64,000 bases of DNA from Fuerstiella sp. (GCA_029247265.1 JAQWLN010000127.1:45850-109849); one strand, 5' to 3'; counted from the first letter of the stretch, positions 19,638 to 30,120 are shown. The notes: generated by a model from the sequence alone, not told the origin. Made by a program: numbers and translations.

Positions 19638-21635
19638 CTAATCGTCCTGACCCTCAAATCGCACCTTGTCTTCACCGGCCAGACGCACAAGATCGGGCAG
19701 GTCGTAGACGCTCAGCGCGCCGTGAACGGTGCTGTCGAGTTGTCCGGACGGGACGTTCTGACGCACAATCGACGCCCAGCTGCGGGGTGTATTACGCAGC
19801 GTGACGGTCGTGAACAGATCCGGATTCAGCGCCGCTGCATGCAAAGCGACGATGCCGGCCTGACCGACGCCGACAAGGTGAACCTTTCGCGGCGCGTCTC
19901 GCTTCTTTTGATAGTACGCCACGAAGTCGCCAGCGGCCAAAGCATCTTCGACACGAATGCCCAGCAGTGGTTTGCCCAGCAGATAACTGAGAAAAGACGT
20001 TTTCCAGTCCGTCAGCAGCGGATCACGTTTACCGAATGCAGTTTCACCCTGCCCACTCAGGTCGACGGTGACAACAGCGTATCCTTCATCGATGAGTTTC
20101 TCGATGGGACCGTCCGCGTGGGAATCTCCCAGCTTGCCATCGTCGTGCAGATACAGATAAGCATCGTCGACAGGTACCGGTGGATGAAAGGTGAGCCCTG
20201 GCAATAGCACGTCGGAATCGGTGCGCAGTACAAGTTTGTCGATATGATAATGATCTCGCTGCAATCGACCCACGTCCTTGAACTGTGGTGGCTGCAGTTC
20301 TGAATTCGGCCGCACGCCCACGAGCTTTCGAATTTCGTCTGCCATTTTTTCGTGAGATGTCGTCTTCCACAGTTCATTGCGTTTCTTCGCCAGTTCCGAT
20401 TCGTACTCGGCATTCAGATCGAAGACAGATCGTTCATTCGGCAGAGTCAGCACCTGACCCGATTCCAGACACAGCAGTTCCGCGGGTGGCCGCGTCGTCA
20501 GCTCGACCGCCGATACAGGTTCGTCGTTGTCCAGCAGCCAGCGTTTCATCCAGTGGGCAATCGTTGCCAGATTTTGTGGGTGCACCCCGTGTTTGCCTTC
20601 GACTTCCACCAGATCGACTCGTTCCGGAAAACCCAGCCGGGCATAAACACGTTTCGCCTGGCGATAGTTTTCCCACGCTCCGGCAATACTGAAATAGTCA
20701 CCCGTTGACGAGCTGATCAAAGTCGGTCTGGGTGCTCGCATCAGTACATAGTCCGGATGATCCAGCCCAAAGGCGACCTGCCCAAAGATATTCTGCTCCG
20801 CATCCTGCGGACCAACAGTTTCAATCAGATGCCGAAACGTCGTCAGATAACACGCCGGTGCCGCACAGGCGACTCGGTCATCAAGTGCCATCACGTAACT
20901 TGTCAGGGTTCCACCGCCCGAACAGCCAGTGAATCCTATCCTGTCAGAATCCACTTCCGGCCGGCTGGCAAGATAGTCAATCGCCCGCATTGCATCCCAC
21001 ACGCGATATCGAGCGGTATTGCGACCTACCAGAATGGAACCGACTCCAACCATAAAGTGTTCAGTGGTCGTGCCCTGATACTTCGGCTGGTCGTCAGCGT
21101 TAAGAATCTGCGAACGCTCGCCCTGCCCGATGGGATCGAAACACAGGGCCGCCATTCCCTGTCGGGCCATCATGATGCCGAAACGCTGGTTGTATTCTGC
21201 GGTTTTGGCGGTGCGACTATGACCACTGGAAACCACAACACCGGGAACTGCAGATGCGGCGTCGGGCAGATACAGATTCGCGGTAATGTGATGATTGAGT
21301 TGACTGTCAAAGATCACGTTTTCAATGCGGTAGCCGTCGGCCTTGATTGTCCGCACAGTGCGCGCATTCAAAGGCGTGCGTTCCGGTAACCCACCCAACT
21401 GTTTGATGAAGAAAGCACGCAGTTTCTTCTGATACACATGAATCTGTTCCCGCGTCTTCAACTGTTCGTAAGCTTCACTCCGGCGATCGAGCGCAGCGTA
21501 CGCCTGTTGTTGCAGATGACTGTACAGTCCGCCGCTGGCTCGCTGGTCTTCCGTCAGAACAGTTGTGTCCTTGGCACTCACCGGCTGAACGCAGAGCACG
21601 CACGCCGTCATCAGAGTAAAAGTGAATCGATTCAT
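19638..21635 (-). CDS. Secreted alpha/beta hydrolase (acetylxylan-esterase-like), two-domain
   Basis: About 665 residues from ATG 21635, which gives the signal peptide MNRFTFTLMTACVLCVQPVSA; the longer open frame upstream is rejected. The first half has a GFTGCSGGG nucleophile elbow, an oxyanion-type ISSSTGDYFSI stretch and a VEGKHG histidine region, typical of the planctomycete acetyl-xylan esterase/dienelactone-hydrolase group. The second half is also hydrolase-like (TVDLSGQGETAFG, HLVGVGQAGIVALHAAAL), but its elbow GVGQAG lacks a serine, so it is probably non-catalytic. Its 5' end lies inside the upstream region of the divergent PQQ gene. Role: probably removes ester groups from polysaccharides. 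Confidence 0.82.
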   Translation of the reverse strand: MNRFTFTLMTACVLCVQPVSAKDTTVLTEDQRASGGLYSHLQQQAYAALDRRSEAYEQLKTREQIHVYQKKLRAFFIKQLGGLPERTPLNARTVRTIKADGYRIENVIFDSQLNHHITANLYLPDAASAVPGVVVSSGHSRTAKTAEYNQRFGIMMARQGMAALCFDPIGQGERSQILNADDQPKYQGTTTEHFMVGVGSILVGRNTARYRVWDAMRAIDYLASRPEVDSDRIGFTGCSGGGTLTSYVMALDDRVACAAPACYLTTFRHLIETVGPQDAEQNIFGQVAFGLDHPDYVLMRAPRPTLISSSTGDYFSIAGAWENYRQAKRVYARLGFPERVDLVEVEGKHGVHPQNLATIAHWMKRWLLDNDEPVSAVELTTRPPAELLCLESGQVLTLPNERSVFDLNAEYESELAKKRNELWKTTSHEKMADEIRKLVGVRPNSELQPPQFKDVGRLQRDHYHIDKLVLRTDSDVLLPGLTFHPPVPVDDAYLYLHDDGKLGDSHADGPIEKLIDEGYAVVTVDLSGQGETAFGKRDPLLTDWKTSFLSYLLGKPLLGIRVEDALAAGDFVAYYQKKRDAPRKVHLVGVGQAGIVALHAAALNPDLFTTVTLRNTPRSWASIVRQNVPSGQLDSTVHGALSVYDLPDLVRLAGEDKVRFEGQDD

Positions 21636-21834
21636 GGTCAGCTTCCACGCGATGGGCTGGTGTATTTTCATTGCCGATGCAGTCACAAAGACAGAAACAG
21701 AACGATGCCAGCATACCATGACAAAAACGAAACGCACGCAGCACCAACTATTCGGTCGCCAGACTGACATCGTCCGGCGGCAGCAGGTTACAATGTTTAC
21801 GGATCAAGTCAGTCAATTGCAGCGAAAAACCCCG

Positions 21835-24489
21835 ATGACGCAAAAATCCCGCCTCACATTAATTTTGCTCACATACCTTGCCATAAGCAGCATTCCGTCC
21901 CCGGCAGAGGACTGGCCGCAGTTGCAGGGAAACGCACAGCATTCGGGCGATGCGCCGCATGCTCTTTTGCCGACACAGCCCGGACTGATCGCCGCCATTC
22001 CGCTGACGGACGCCGTTCTGGCCGCACCGGTCGTGAGCGACGGAAAAGCGTTCGTCGTCGACGCGTCCGGAGTCATTTTCGCCATCGACACAAACACGCT
22101 GCAGGTAGTCTGGAAGTTTGCTACCAGCGGAGGTTCAGGCAACTGCAACAATGTCGCTGCCCCGGCGGTGATTGGTAACTATGTGCACGTCGGCACGATG
22201 GCCGGACGATACTATGTACTGGACCGCGACAGCGGCAACGTCGTCAGAGAAATCGACTGTGCTGAGCCCGTGTTCGCAGCGCCGGTTGCAGGCGATGACC
22301 GAGTCTACTTTGCGACGCTTGGCGCGCAGGTCTACGCAGTCACGCCGGACGGTCAAATCGTCTGGACATGGGATTTTGTGAAAGAGGTCGTGGGCTTCGA
22401 TGGCGATCGCTGGAAGGGCGAAGACTGGGTCGCTTTTCGGGGTGATCGCGTCACGTGGCGAGATCACTTCGTGTGTTCTCGTGACATCTGTCTGGTTGGC
22501 AAAACGGTCGTGATGCCAGCGGGCGGACGCACGATTTTTCTGGATGACGCAGGCGACAGTCCGAAACTTCGCACAGTCGCTGAAATCCCTTCGTACGCCG
22601 GCAAGGAGTTTCCCGCAACATTCGGTCAGTGTGCCGACGCCGCCGGCAACGTGTATGTGCAGTGGCATCGCCGCGACAACGCTGGTCGCGTTGAGATCAT
22701 CAAACTTGTCGGCGATGAAATCGAAACGAGCTTCGTGGCCGGGACTGAAACTTCGATCGACCGCCATGGCCTGCTGAGCTTCACGTCAGTCAGCGTGCGT
22801 GACAACAACGTCTACCGCGTTCGGCCTGAACACGGAGTCGGACTGTGTCGGCACACCGCGGGACAGGAACAGCCTGAAGTTCTATGTGCGGCCGGCTCCA
22901 TTTGTCCGCCGGTGTTGACTCGCAACCACGCCGTGTATGGCGGACTGGACGGCCAGCTGCACATCGTCCCGTTGAACGAAGGAAAGCCAACGTCGTTCGC
23001 TACAGCCTTCGGTGCGCCGATCACCGCTGCAGTTGCGGTAGCAGACGGGCAGATTTATGTGCCGTGCGAGGACGGATATCTGTACGTTCTGGGCAAAAAG
23101 GGATCGGCAGCGCTGCCCAACAAAGATCTGCAGGTATCGAGGATTCGCAGTCCGCTGACAGGGCCACTGTCCGACGCAAAATTCGACTGGTATACCAACT
23201 ACGGCGACTTCAGTGGCACAAACGCCAACGATCAGGGATTGGCGCCTCCGCTACGGATGCGGTGGGCCAGACGGCTGGAAGGCACCGTGAAACATCTGCC
23301 GGTGTGCGGTGGCGGACGCCTGTATATGCACACCGCCGAAGGCCAGATCATCGCGGTCGAACAGGACACCGGCCGCCTGCTGTGGCGACGTTATTGGCCG
23401 GACGTATATTTGTCGTTTACCTCTCCGCTTTACATCGACGGCAAACTGATTGTACCGCAGGGTGGCCTGAAGAATTCACAGATGCGATGCCTGGACGCAG
23501 CGACTGGAGAACTGTTGTGGGAAGCTCCGTTCACCGGGTCGCCAAGCTGGAGCCGCCAGTTCCCGCCTGTCGTACATGGCAATGTCGCGATCTACGCATC
23601 CGGTTCCGGTGAGTACGCGGCTCAGGGGACGGAAAAACCCTTCGTGTTCCGCGGGCAGCCGGTGGAACGCGACGGCCGCGAAGTGATGAGCTGGATTTAT
23701 TCAAACGACAACCCGTACTACCCCAAAGACCATCGTCCGCGAGTCTGGGCATGGGATCTGGATACCGGAAAAGTCGTTTGGGAAAAGGACTTCTCTGAGT
23801 ACGGCCGTGGCGGCAACGATTGCGGCATCTGTATTCTGGACGGAAAACTCTACTATTCTGTGTTCTTCGGTTATGCGGCCAGTCAGCGCAAGCGACGTGG
23901 ACTGCCGGACCAGAACAACGGACTGACGGCCTGTATCGAACCGTCCACCGGCGACGTCGTGTGGCAGACCACCGACTATTACGTCACGTCGAAGTGTACT
24001 CTGAGCTCCCGCGACGGGCGCATTTATATCGGCGGATTCAACAGAGCCAAAGAAGCCACGGATGACCGATTCGTGTGGTGTCTGAACGCCGCTGACGGGT
24101 CGCTGGCGTGGCAGTCGGATGCGATTACGTCGGCTTTGAACGTGGTCACGGTCGGAGAAAAATTCATCTTCTCCAACGCTCTTCGCGGCAAAGGCAATGT
24201 CTTCGACCGGAATACGGGAAAAGTGGTCGACAGCATCGGACACAATTACGCCTGCTGCCGCTTTACGCTTTCGGAACCGTACGTTCTGGGCGCGAATATG
24301 GACATGATTGATCTTTCCAGCGGTGGCAAGCTGGTTTCTACCGGCCCGGCGATTGATTCCCGCGAGTGTCTGGGAGCCGTCGTCTCCAATGGCCGCATCT
24401 TCTATATGTCTCAGGCCAGTGGATTTGTCGTTTCGCAGACATACGGCCCGACATCCAAAAAACTGCCTGCCGTGTGGGAACGCCAATAA
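21835..24489 (+). CDS. Large secreted PQQ-like beta-propeller protein
   Basis: About 884 residues from ATG 21835 (signal peptide SRLTLILLTYLAISSIPSPA); an in-frame ATG at 21793, with an AGG six bases before it, would give a longer n-region and is a serious alternative. The protein is made of repeated PQQ-type blades with W-docking motifs: AIDTNTLQVVWKF, YVLDRDSGNVVREIDC, AVEQDTGRLLWRRYWPD, LDAATGELLWEAPF, WDLDTGKVVWEKDF and IEPSTGDVVWQTTD. At least two propellers fit in this length. Members act as quinoprotein dehydrogenases or as scaffold propellers; the active-site Asp/Glu of a true dehydrogenase was not identified. It is divergent from the alpha/beta hydrolase. Confidence 0.8.
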   Translation: MTQKSRLTLILLTYLAISSIPSPAEDWPQLQGNAQHSGDAPHALLPTQPGLIAAIPLTDAVLAAPVVSDGKAFVVDASGVIFAIDTNTLQVVWKFATSGGSGNCNNVAAPAVIGNYVHVGTMAGRYYVLDRDSGNVVREIDCAEPVFAAPVAGDDRVYFATLGAQVYAVTPDGQIVWTWDFVKEVVGFDGDRWKGEDWVAFRGDRVTWRDHFVCSRDICLVGKTVVMPAGGRTIFLDDAGDSPKLRTVAEIPSYAGKEFPATFGQCADAAGNVYVQWHRRDNAGRVEIIKLVGDEIETSFVAGTETSIDRHGLLSFTSVSVRDNNVYRVRPEHGVGLCRHTAGQEQPEVLCAAGSICPPVLTRNHAVYGGLDGQLHIVPLNEGKPTSFATAFGAPITAAVAVADGQIYVPCEDGYLYVLGKKGSAALPNKDLQVSRIRSPLTGPLSDAKFDWYTNYGDFSGTNANDQGLAPPLRMRWARRLEGTVKHLPVCGGGRLYMHTAEGQIIAVEQDTGRLLWRRYWPDVYLSFTSPLYIDGKLIVPQGGLKNSQMRCLDAATGELLWEAPFTGSPSWSRQFPPVVHGNVAIYASGSGEYAAQGTEKPFVFRGQPVERDGREVMSWIYSNDNPYYPKDHRPRVWAWDLDTGKVVWEKDFSEYGRGGNDCGICILDGKLYYSVFFGYAASQRKRRGLPDQNNGLTACIEPSTGDVVWQTTDYYVTSKCTLSSRDGRIYIGGFNRAKEATDDRFVWCLNAADGSLAWQSDAITSALNVVTVGEKFIFSNALRGKGNVFDRNTGKVVDSIGHNYACCRFTLSEPYVLGANMDMIDLSSGGKLVSTGPAIDSRECLGAVVSNGRIFYMSQASGFVVSQTYGPTSKKLPAVWERQ

Positions 24490-24745
24490 AGAGCGAAGAA
24501 TCGGCGGGCGATGTCAGGTCCTCCAGGAACGTGCAGAATAGCGGACAGGCGGTCTCGTAAATTGTGTGGAATTGCCTAGACTCCGTCGCGAAGAGCATTT
24601 GTCGCCGTTGAGCCAGTCTGACACGTCGACGTGATTCTTTTGAAACGGTCTGAATCGACGCCTCGCTGGAATTCGCCGTTCGTTCTGTACATCATTTATT
24701 CTCAGTTCCGCTTCGACTCGTCGATCTGCCTTTGGAAGCAACGGA

Positions 24746-25975
24746 ATGCAAGAGGTCGTTTTTGACGAACCCTACGAATTTGTGCCGCCCTATCGGGGTC
24801 GGTTCTGGTCATGGGCCGTTGGACGTTATCTGCCTCGGCTCCTGCGAAATCGGTTTGGCATAACCGGTTGGAAATGCCACGGCCTTGACCACCTGCGTGA
24901 GTCGCTGGACGCCGGGCACGGGATCATTCTGTGTCCCAATCACACTCGACTGTCTGATCCCCTGATGATTGGTGCCATTACCACCGGGGCGAAGTGCCAT
25001 GCCTTTGCTATGGCCAGCTGGCATGTCTTCAAACAGAACTGGTTGGCGGCGTTCGTGTGCCACCGCGTCGGCGGGTTCAGCGTGTACCGTGAGGGCCTGG
25101 ACCGCAAGGCACTGGACACAGCCATCGGAATTGTCGCGACGGCCGAGCGGCCGCTGATTATCTTTCCGGAAGGTGGCATATCCGCAGCTAATGATCGCCT
25201 GATGTCATTAATGGAGGGCACGTCGTTCGTCGCCCGGGCTGCCGCGAAGAAGCGTCACAAAGCTCATCCGGAATCAAAGGTTGTCATTCATCCTGTCGCT
25301 TTTCGTTACGAACATCGTGCTGATCCGCAGGAATGCCTGAGCCCGGTCGTGGCGCGGCTGGAACGGCATCTGTTCTGGCAGGCGCAGGATCAACTGCCAC
25401 TCATCGATCGAATAGAACGCATTCGCAGGGCGCTGCAAAGCACTCGTGAAGTGCAGTGGATGGGACATGCGAAGTCCGGAGACGTGGAACAGCGCATTGC
25501 GGATCTGGCGAACCTGATCCTGCAGACGTACGAAAAAGAATGGCTGGGCAAAACACGCACGGGTGATGTCATTGCACGCGTCAAAGACCTGCGAACTGCG
25601 ATTCTTGCCGATATGGTGACCAATAAAGTGGACGCAACTGAGAAAAAACGGCGCTGGCGGCAGCTGACCGATCTGTATTATGCGCAATCCATGTCACTGC
25701 ACCCGAAGGGTTATCTCGACCCAAACATCGACCCAAGCCGTCTCAATCATCGCCTGTTCGAAACGGTCGAACGCCTGGAAGAAGAACTCACCGACAACGT
25801 CACACTGTACAACGATCTGCACGTTGACATCCGTATTGGTGAAGCCATCGAAATCGATCCTTCTGCAAGACGCAGCCGTGGAAGTGACCCGTTAATGGTG
25901 ACCCTGCGAACCAGAATGCTGGGCCTGCTTGGCATCGAAGATCAGTGGCGGCCCGACCCTGTAACTGACTGCTGA
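24746..25975 (+). CDS. PlsC-like 1-acylglycerol-3-phosphate acyltransferase family protein
   Basis: Acyltransferase of phospholipid synthesis or a related lipid pathway, 409 residues. The catalytic NHX4D box is NHTRLSD near residues 69-75, and the second motif is FPEGGIS near 148. The expected central YREG-type block is FSVYREGLDRKAL. After the ~230-residue catalytic core there is a long C-terminal region rich in helix (IERIRRALQSTREVQWM, TEKKRRWRQLTDLYY) that is not part of the standard PlsC fold. A GGAAG sequence lies upstream of ATG 24746. The acceptor lipid cannot be named from sequence. Confidence 0.88.
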   Translation: MQEVVFDEPYEFVPPYRGRFWSWAVGRYLPRLLRNRFGITGWKCHGLDHLRESLDAGHGIILCPNHTRLSDPLMIGAITTGAKCHAFAMASWHVFKQNWLAAFVCHRVGGFSVYREGLDRKALDTAIGIVATAERPLIIFPEGGISAANDRLMSLMEGTSFVARAAAKKRHKAHPESKVVIHPVAFRYEHRADPQECLSPVVARLERHLFWQAQDQLPLIDRIERIRRALQSTREVQWMGHAKSGDVEQRIADLANLILQTYEKEWLGKTRTGDVIARVKDLRTAILADMVTNKVDATEKKRRWRQLTDLYYAQSMSLHPKGYLDPNIDPSRLNHRLFETVERLEEELTDNVTLYNDLHVDIRIGEAIEIDPSARRSRGSDPLMVTLRTRMLGLLGIEDQWRPDPVTDC

Positions 25976-26273
25976 ATCAGCAGCCGTCGACGGACCGGCC
26001 ACCCAAGCCATGGCCTTTGTTTGTGCGACCGACTGAGCACCTCGGTCGCACCATGCGCATCGGCCAGCACGCGCCGGCCGAATTCTATCGACCCTCTGAA
26101 TCTCTGACCCTGACCACAAAAGGCCATCACTTCAGTGCCGTTCTGAAGAACACCGTGTTAGGCTGAATCGCACCGGAACGCCCGAACGACGAGGTTTCGC
26201 AAACGCGCAGACTTCCTCGCTCGCGGTGTCCCGGCGCCCCATTTCACGCCCCTCCTTTCGGAGCCATCAGATC
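25976..26273. other. Intergenic region with one strong hairpin
   Basis: No gene seen. A perfect 10-base-pair stem, GTGCGACCGA (26023-26032) with TCGGTCGCAC (26042-26051), has a nine-base loop and lies 48 bases after the acyltransferase stop. It has no T run, so it could be a Rho-dependent terminator hairpin or a processed 3' end. The rest of the region shows no clear promoter. Confidence 0.5.
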
Positions 26274-27287
26274 ATGTGGACTACGCATTCCAAAATCCGT
26301 TGCACAAACACGCTGCAACTATGGTGTGGCATCTCGGTTCTCTGCAGTGGAACCGTTCTAACCGCCGCTGAAACGATTTCGTACCATGGGTACGAACATG
26401 CAATCGAACTGAAGAACAAGGACGTGCGAGTGGTCCTGTGTCCTGAAGTTGGCGGAAGGGTCCTTGAGTATTCCTATCGTGGCAGCAACGTGCTGTACGT
26501 TTCGGATCAGGAAAAGCAGTGGAAGCCGGGCGACAGACCTCAGGCATCTGCCGGCCGCTTCGATATCGGTCCGGAATTTATCATTCCCCGTCGGGAAGTT
26601 CTGTGGAACGGAGAGTGGCGAGTCGAAATCACGGGCGAACGATCCGCAAGGCTCACAAGTCAAAAGGACCTGGCGACCGGAGTGCAGCTGATCCGCGACT
26701 TCGAACTGCACAACGAATCAAGTCGACTGGAATGTCGTCAGACAATCGTCAACGTGTCGCAGCAGACAAAGGAGTGGTGTCACTGGAGCCGCACGTTTGC
26801 CGTCGGGAAAGGAATCTGTGTTATTACGTTGACTGCTCCCGAACTATCACCACACAGCCGGTTTCCAAACAAATATGTAATGTACGAAGAAGGCGGAGTC
26901 ATCAATGCAAAACCGGAGGATCCCAACATTCTGCTGAAAGAAAACTCGCTGGAAATTCATCCGACACCTCGCAAACCCAAACTCGGTTTCGACAGCTACG
27001 CGGGAGAAATCATTTATCTGGCACCCAACGATCTGATGTTCCTGAAGCGTTTCCGGACGTACCCGAATCGCGTGTACAACGAAGCGGCGGGACTGACGAT
27101 TTCCGTCTGGTACCCGGACAGAGAGATGGTCGAGCTGGAACCGATCGGTCCGCGGGAAAGACTCGCACCCGGAGAATCCGCCAGCTTTACTGAAGAATGG
27201 TGGCTGGCCCCGTATGCCTTTCCGACAGACAGAGAAGCGGTTGACCATGATCGAATCAAAAAGACCGCCAAATCACTTCACAGATGA
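26274..27287 (+). CDS. Secreted DUF4380-like (galactose-mutarotase-fold) protein
   Basis: About 337 residues from ATG 26274, with a GGAG ten bases upstream; signal peptide to about residue 32 (WCGISVLCSGTVLTAAET). The body carries the beta-sandwich pattern of mutarotase-like hypothetical proteins: VVLCPEVGGRVLEYSYRG early, a FELHNESSRLECRQTIVN strand and FTEEWWLAPYAFP near the C-terminus. No catalytic residues were identified with confidence. It may bind or isomerise sugars outside the cell. It converges on the cysteine-desulfurase-like gene. Confidence 0.6.
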   Translation: MWTTHSKIRCTNTLQLWCGISVLCSGTVLTAAETISYHGYEHAIELKNKDVRVVLCPEVGGRVLEYSYRGSNVLYVSDQEKQWKPGDRPQASAGRFDIGPEFIIPRREVLWNGEWRVEITGERSARLTSQKDLATGVQLIRDFELHNESSRLECRQTIVNVSQQTKEWCHWSRTFAVGKGICVITLTAPELSPHSRFPNKYVMYEEGGVINAKPEDPNILLKENSLEIHPTPRKPKLGFDSYAGEIIYLAPNDLMFLKRFRTYPNRVYNEAAGLTISVWYPDREMVELEPIGPRERLAPGESASFTEEWWLAPYAFPTDREAVDHDRIKKTAKSLHR

Positions 27288-27383
27288 CCGCCGCGCACTT
27301 TACAACGGCCCCACGTCAACAGCTGGCGTTGAACCGATGGAAAGCGTCAAAGTCCCCGATTCAGACGCCGTCCGATATCCGAT

Positions 27384-28640
27384 TCACGCGAGATCCTGCA
27401 AAGCCGCAAGTAGTCGATCAACTTCTTCCAACGTATTGTAGTGCACGACTCCAATGCGGATCATACCGTCCGGTTCCAGGCCAAGTCGTTCCGTCAGCGG
27501 CAATGCATAGTAGTTCCCATGCCACACAAACAGCCCCTTCCGGCCGAGTCCCTCAGCGATCTCCGCAGGTTTGCGGCGTGAATGAGTGATCGAAATTGTG
27601 GGAAGCCGTTCGGCGTGTCTTAGTGGATCACCGATACCCCACAAGCGGAACGATTCCAGTGAACGTAGACCGTCAATCAGATGCCAGATCAGTTGCTGCT
27701 CGTATTCCGTAATCGTCTGATAGGCGCGCTTCAGTGCGGATCGACGTGACAGAGTTTCATTGTCTGCCACGGTGCGGCCTAAACCGGTCAGATAGTCGAC
27801 GGCTGCCAGTGTTCCAGCGATGCATTCGTGATTCTGAGTGCCGGTCATCCATTTGTCCGGCAAAGTATCGGCTGCGGGGCGCAACTTGTACGCCGACAGT
27901 TCTTCCAGCAATCGCCGCCGTCCCCACAGAATTCCCACATGCGGACCGAAGAACTTGTAGGCAGAACAGGCCAGAAAGTCGCAACCAAATTCATTAACAT
28001 TAATCAGGCTGTGCGGGGCAAAATGCACAGCATCAAGAAACGTGAGTGCGCCGGCCGCGCTGGAAAGTTGACAGATTTCCTTCACGGGATTGACCGATCC
28101 GACGGCGTTGGACGCACAGCCGACAGCCACCAGTCGCGTTCGATCGTTGAGTTTTGCTTTGAAGTCGTCGAGGTCCAGCGTGCAATCTATGGGGTTGATG
28201 TCGATGTACCGTACAGTCGCACCAGCGTCTGCCGCGGCCAGAACCCACGGTGTGAAATTGGCATCATGGTCCAGTCGGCTGACGATTACCTCGTCTCCTG
28301 GTTTCCACCTGCGGGCCAGAGCGCGAGACAGCGACAGAGTCAGCGTCGTCATGTTCGGGCCGAATGACACTGTGCCGGGATCGTCACTGCCCAGCAGGTC
28401 CGCAACGGCCTGATGAGCAGTGGCCAGGACTGCATCACTTTCGCGACTGGTCGGAAACAGTCCACCGTGATTGGCGTTGTGCTGAACATAGTACGCGCTC
28501 ACGGCATCGATGACGCGTTGCGGCACCTGAGTCCCGGCCGGACCATCGAAAAAAGCTGCGGAGTGGTCACCCGCCTCGCGTGATAGCGCCGGAAACTGAC
28601 TGCGAATATGGTCGATGTGATCGTGAAGTACTGCAGACAT
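27384..28640 (-). CDS. Cysteine desulfurase-like class V aminotransferase
   Basis: PLP-dependent enzyme of the class V aminotransferase (SufS/IscS-like) superfamily, 418 residues, cytoplasmic. PLP-site residues are visible: FLDAVHFAPH (D203, H206) and the Schiff-base lysine in CSAYKFFGPH (K229). The family pattern is closest to the 'cysteine desulfurase-like' branch (TIGR01976 type) rather than housekeeping IscS, and the C-terminal cysteine loop of true IscS was not seen, so the substrate may be another amino compound. It is last in a possible minus-strand unit after the PQQ lipoprotein gene (gap 142 bases). Confidence 0.88.
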   Translation of the reverse strand: MSAVLHDHIDHIRSQFPALSREAGDHSAAFFDGPAGTQVPQRVIDAVSAYYVQHNANHGGLFPTSRESDAVLATAHQAVADLLGSDDPGTVSFGPNMTTLTLSLSRALARRWKPGDEVIVSRLDHDANFTPWVLAAADAGATVRYIDINPIDCTLDLDDFKAKLNDRTRLVAVGCASNAVGSVNPVKEICQLSSAAGALTFLDAVHFAPHSLINVNEFGCDFLACSAYKFFGPHVGILWGRRRLLEELSAYKLRPAADTLPDKWMTGTQNHECIAGTLAAVDYLTGLGRTVADNETLSRRSALKRAYQTITEYEQQLIWHLIDGLRSLESFRLWGIGDPLRHAERLPTISITHSRRKPAEIAEGLGRKGLFVWHGNYYALPLTERLGLEPDGMIRIGVVHYNTLEEVDRLLAALQDLA

Positions 28641-28782
28641 AAGATTCGGTTTCAGGAATATCAGTCGGAAATAGCACGGCGGAACTTTTCTCGTCTGCTG
28701 AGGATTTACCGGATCGCCGCTTCCTCGATTACGAAAAAGGTTACGTCTGACATCAGCGTGACAGCGTCTATTACAAAGTCCG

Positions 28783-30120
28783 TCACTTCACAGCCGCTGA
28801 ATTCTCGCCGATACAATACAGGAACTCCTGACGACCGGGGCCATTCCCGGTCACGACTCTCGTGAAAATCTGTTCGTTGCAGACAATCAACGACGCGAAC
28901 GCTTCTGATCCCAGCCGGTTCTGCGCCACTTGGGTATAAGCGTCCGGATCAGCTTCAAAGACCCAGGTGGTACCGGCTTCGCTGGTAGCGTAAATCAGAT
29001 TACCGACCAGAACGGGCGAGGCACTGATCGGGCCGCTCAGTCGCTGTCGCCACTTGCGGGCTCCGGTGGCCGCGTCCCAGCAGATCGCTATGCCATCGTC
29101 CGTCACTGCATACAGATGATCACCAGCGACCAGCAAAGACTGTTCGTAACATTTGACTCCGTCGTCCCAGACTTTGTTTCCCGATTTCGCATCAATGCAG
29201 ATGGTTTGCCGCGCGGGATAGCCTCCGCTGGCAAAAACCAGGTTGTCCTTCCAGACGACCGTTCCGCAGGTGGCCGAAGCCGTGCCGGGGCAGCTCCAGA
29301 GTTCCGCACCTGTGGCCGGATCATACGCCGCAACCTTATCGTCGCCGCTGATGATCAGTTGAAACTGACCGCCGATATCCGCAACGATGGCCGAAGAATA
29401 CGTGTCCACATCGTTGCGCGCTTTCCGCCACACAATGTCTCCGGTATCACGATGCACAGCCGCAATAAAGCCGCCACCGCGGTTATCACCCGAATAGATC
29501 GCCACCGATGCAAACAGACACGGCGATGCCGCATATCCAAACTTTGGCACGAAATATCCCACTTGAGTCTGCCAGCGGATATCACCATCCAGAGTCAGAC
29601 TTGTCGCCTGGACTTGCTCGTTGTTTAGAAAACCGACGAATAACGACGCCCCATCACAGGCAACGGTGCAGTTCGCGTGAGTACTTTTCGGATGCATGCC
29701 ACCCCGGTCCGGCAGGCCGCCCGAATGAATTTCCGTCTGCCACAATTGCTCACCCGTCTCCTGGCTGAAACAAACGACGTACTGCTTCGCGGCCGCCTCG
29801 TCAGCCGTACACAGAAAGACCTTGTCAGCAACGACCGTGGGCGACCCGTGCCCTCGTCCGGGCACGGACTGTTTCCAGACAACGTTTTCTGAATCGCTCC
29901 ACTTCGTGGGAGCTGTCTCACATATTGCCACGTTGTCCCCAGCGGACCCGCGCCACCATGGCCAGTCATTTTCGTCGACGGTGATCGGTGCTGCGGGCGA
30001 GATCTGTTCAGGGGCCGTTGTGATTTCCTCAACAGGTCTGGCTGGCGGCCCACAACCGACGACAAACAATGGAAGTGCTGCCGCGACGCAGGCCAGTCGA
30101 GTCAATGTTGTAAACACCAT
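28783..30120 (-). CDS. PQQ-like beta-propeller lipoprotein
   Basis: A 445-residue protein with a lipoprotein signal: LPLFVVGC with the lipidated cysteine at about residue 23, followed by GPPARPVEE. The body is a single eight-bladed PQQ-type propeller with blades such as CFSQETGEQLWQTEI, AVHRDTGDIVWRKARNDV, AYDPATGAELWSCPG, CIDAKSGNKVWDDG and CWDAATGARKWRQ. This size fits a non-enzymatic scaffold (BamB-like) or an outer-membrane-anchored quinoprotein. It lies 66 bases after the dGTPase gene on the same strand. Confidence 0.85.
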   Translation of the reverse strand: MVFTTLTRLACVAAALPLFVVGCGPPARPVEEITTAPEQISPAAPITVDENDWPWWRGSAGDNVAICETAPTKWSDSENVVWKQSVPGRGHGSPTVVADKVFLCTADEAAAKQYVVCFSQETGEQLWQTEIHSGGLPDRGGMHPKSTHANCTVACDGASLFVGFLNNEQVQATSLTLDGDIRWQTQVGYFVPKFGYAASPCLFASVAIYSGDNRGGGFIAAVHRDTGDIVWRKARNDVDTYSSAIVADIGGQFQLIISGDDKVAAYDPATGAELWSCPGTASATCGTVVWKDNLVFASGGYPARQTICIDAKSGNKVWDDGVKCYEQSLLVAGDHLYAVTDDGIAICWDAATGARKWRQRLSGPISASPVLVGNLIYATSEAGTTWVFEADPDAYTQVAQNRLGSEAFASLIVCNEQIFTRVVTGNGPGRQEFLYCIGENSAAVK

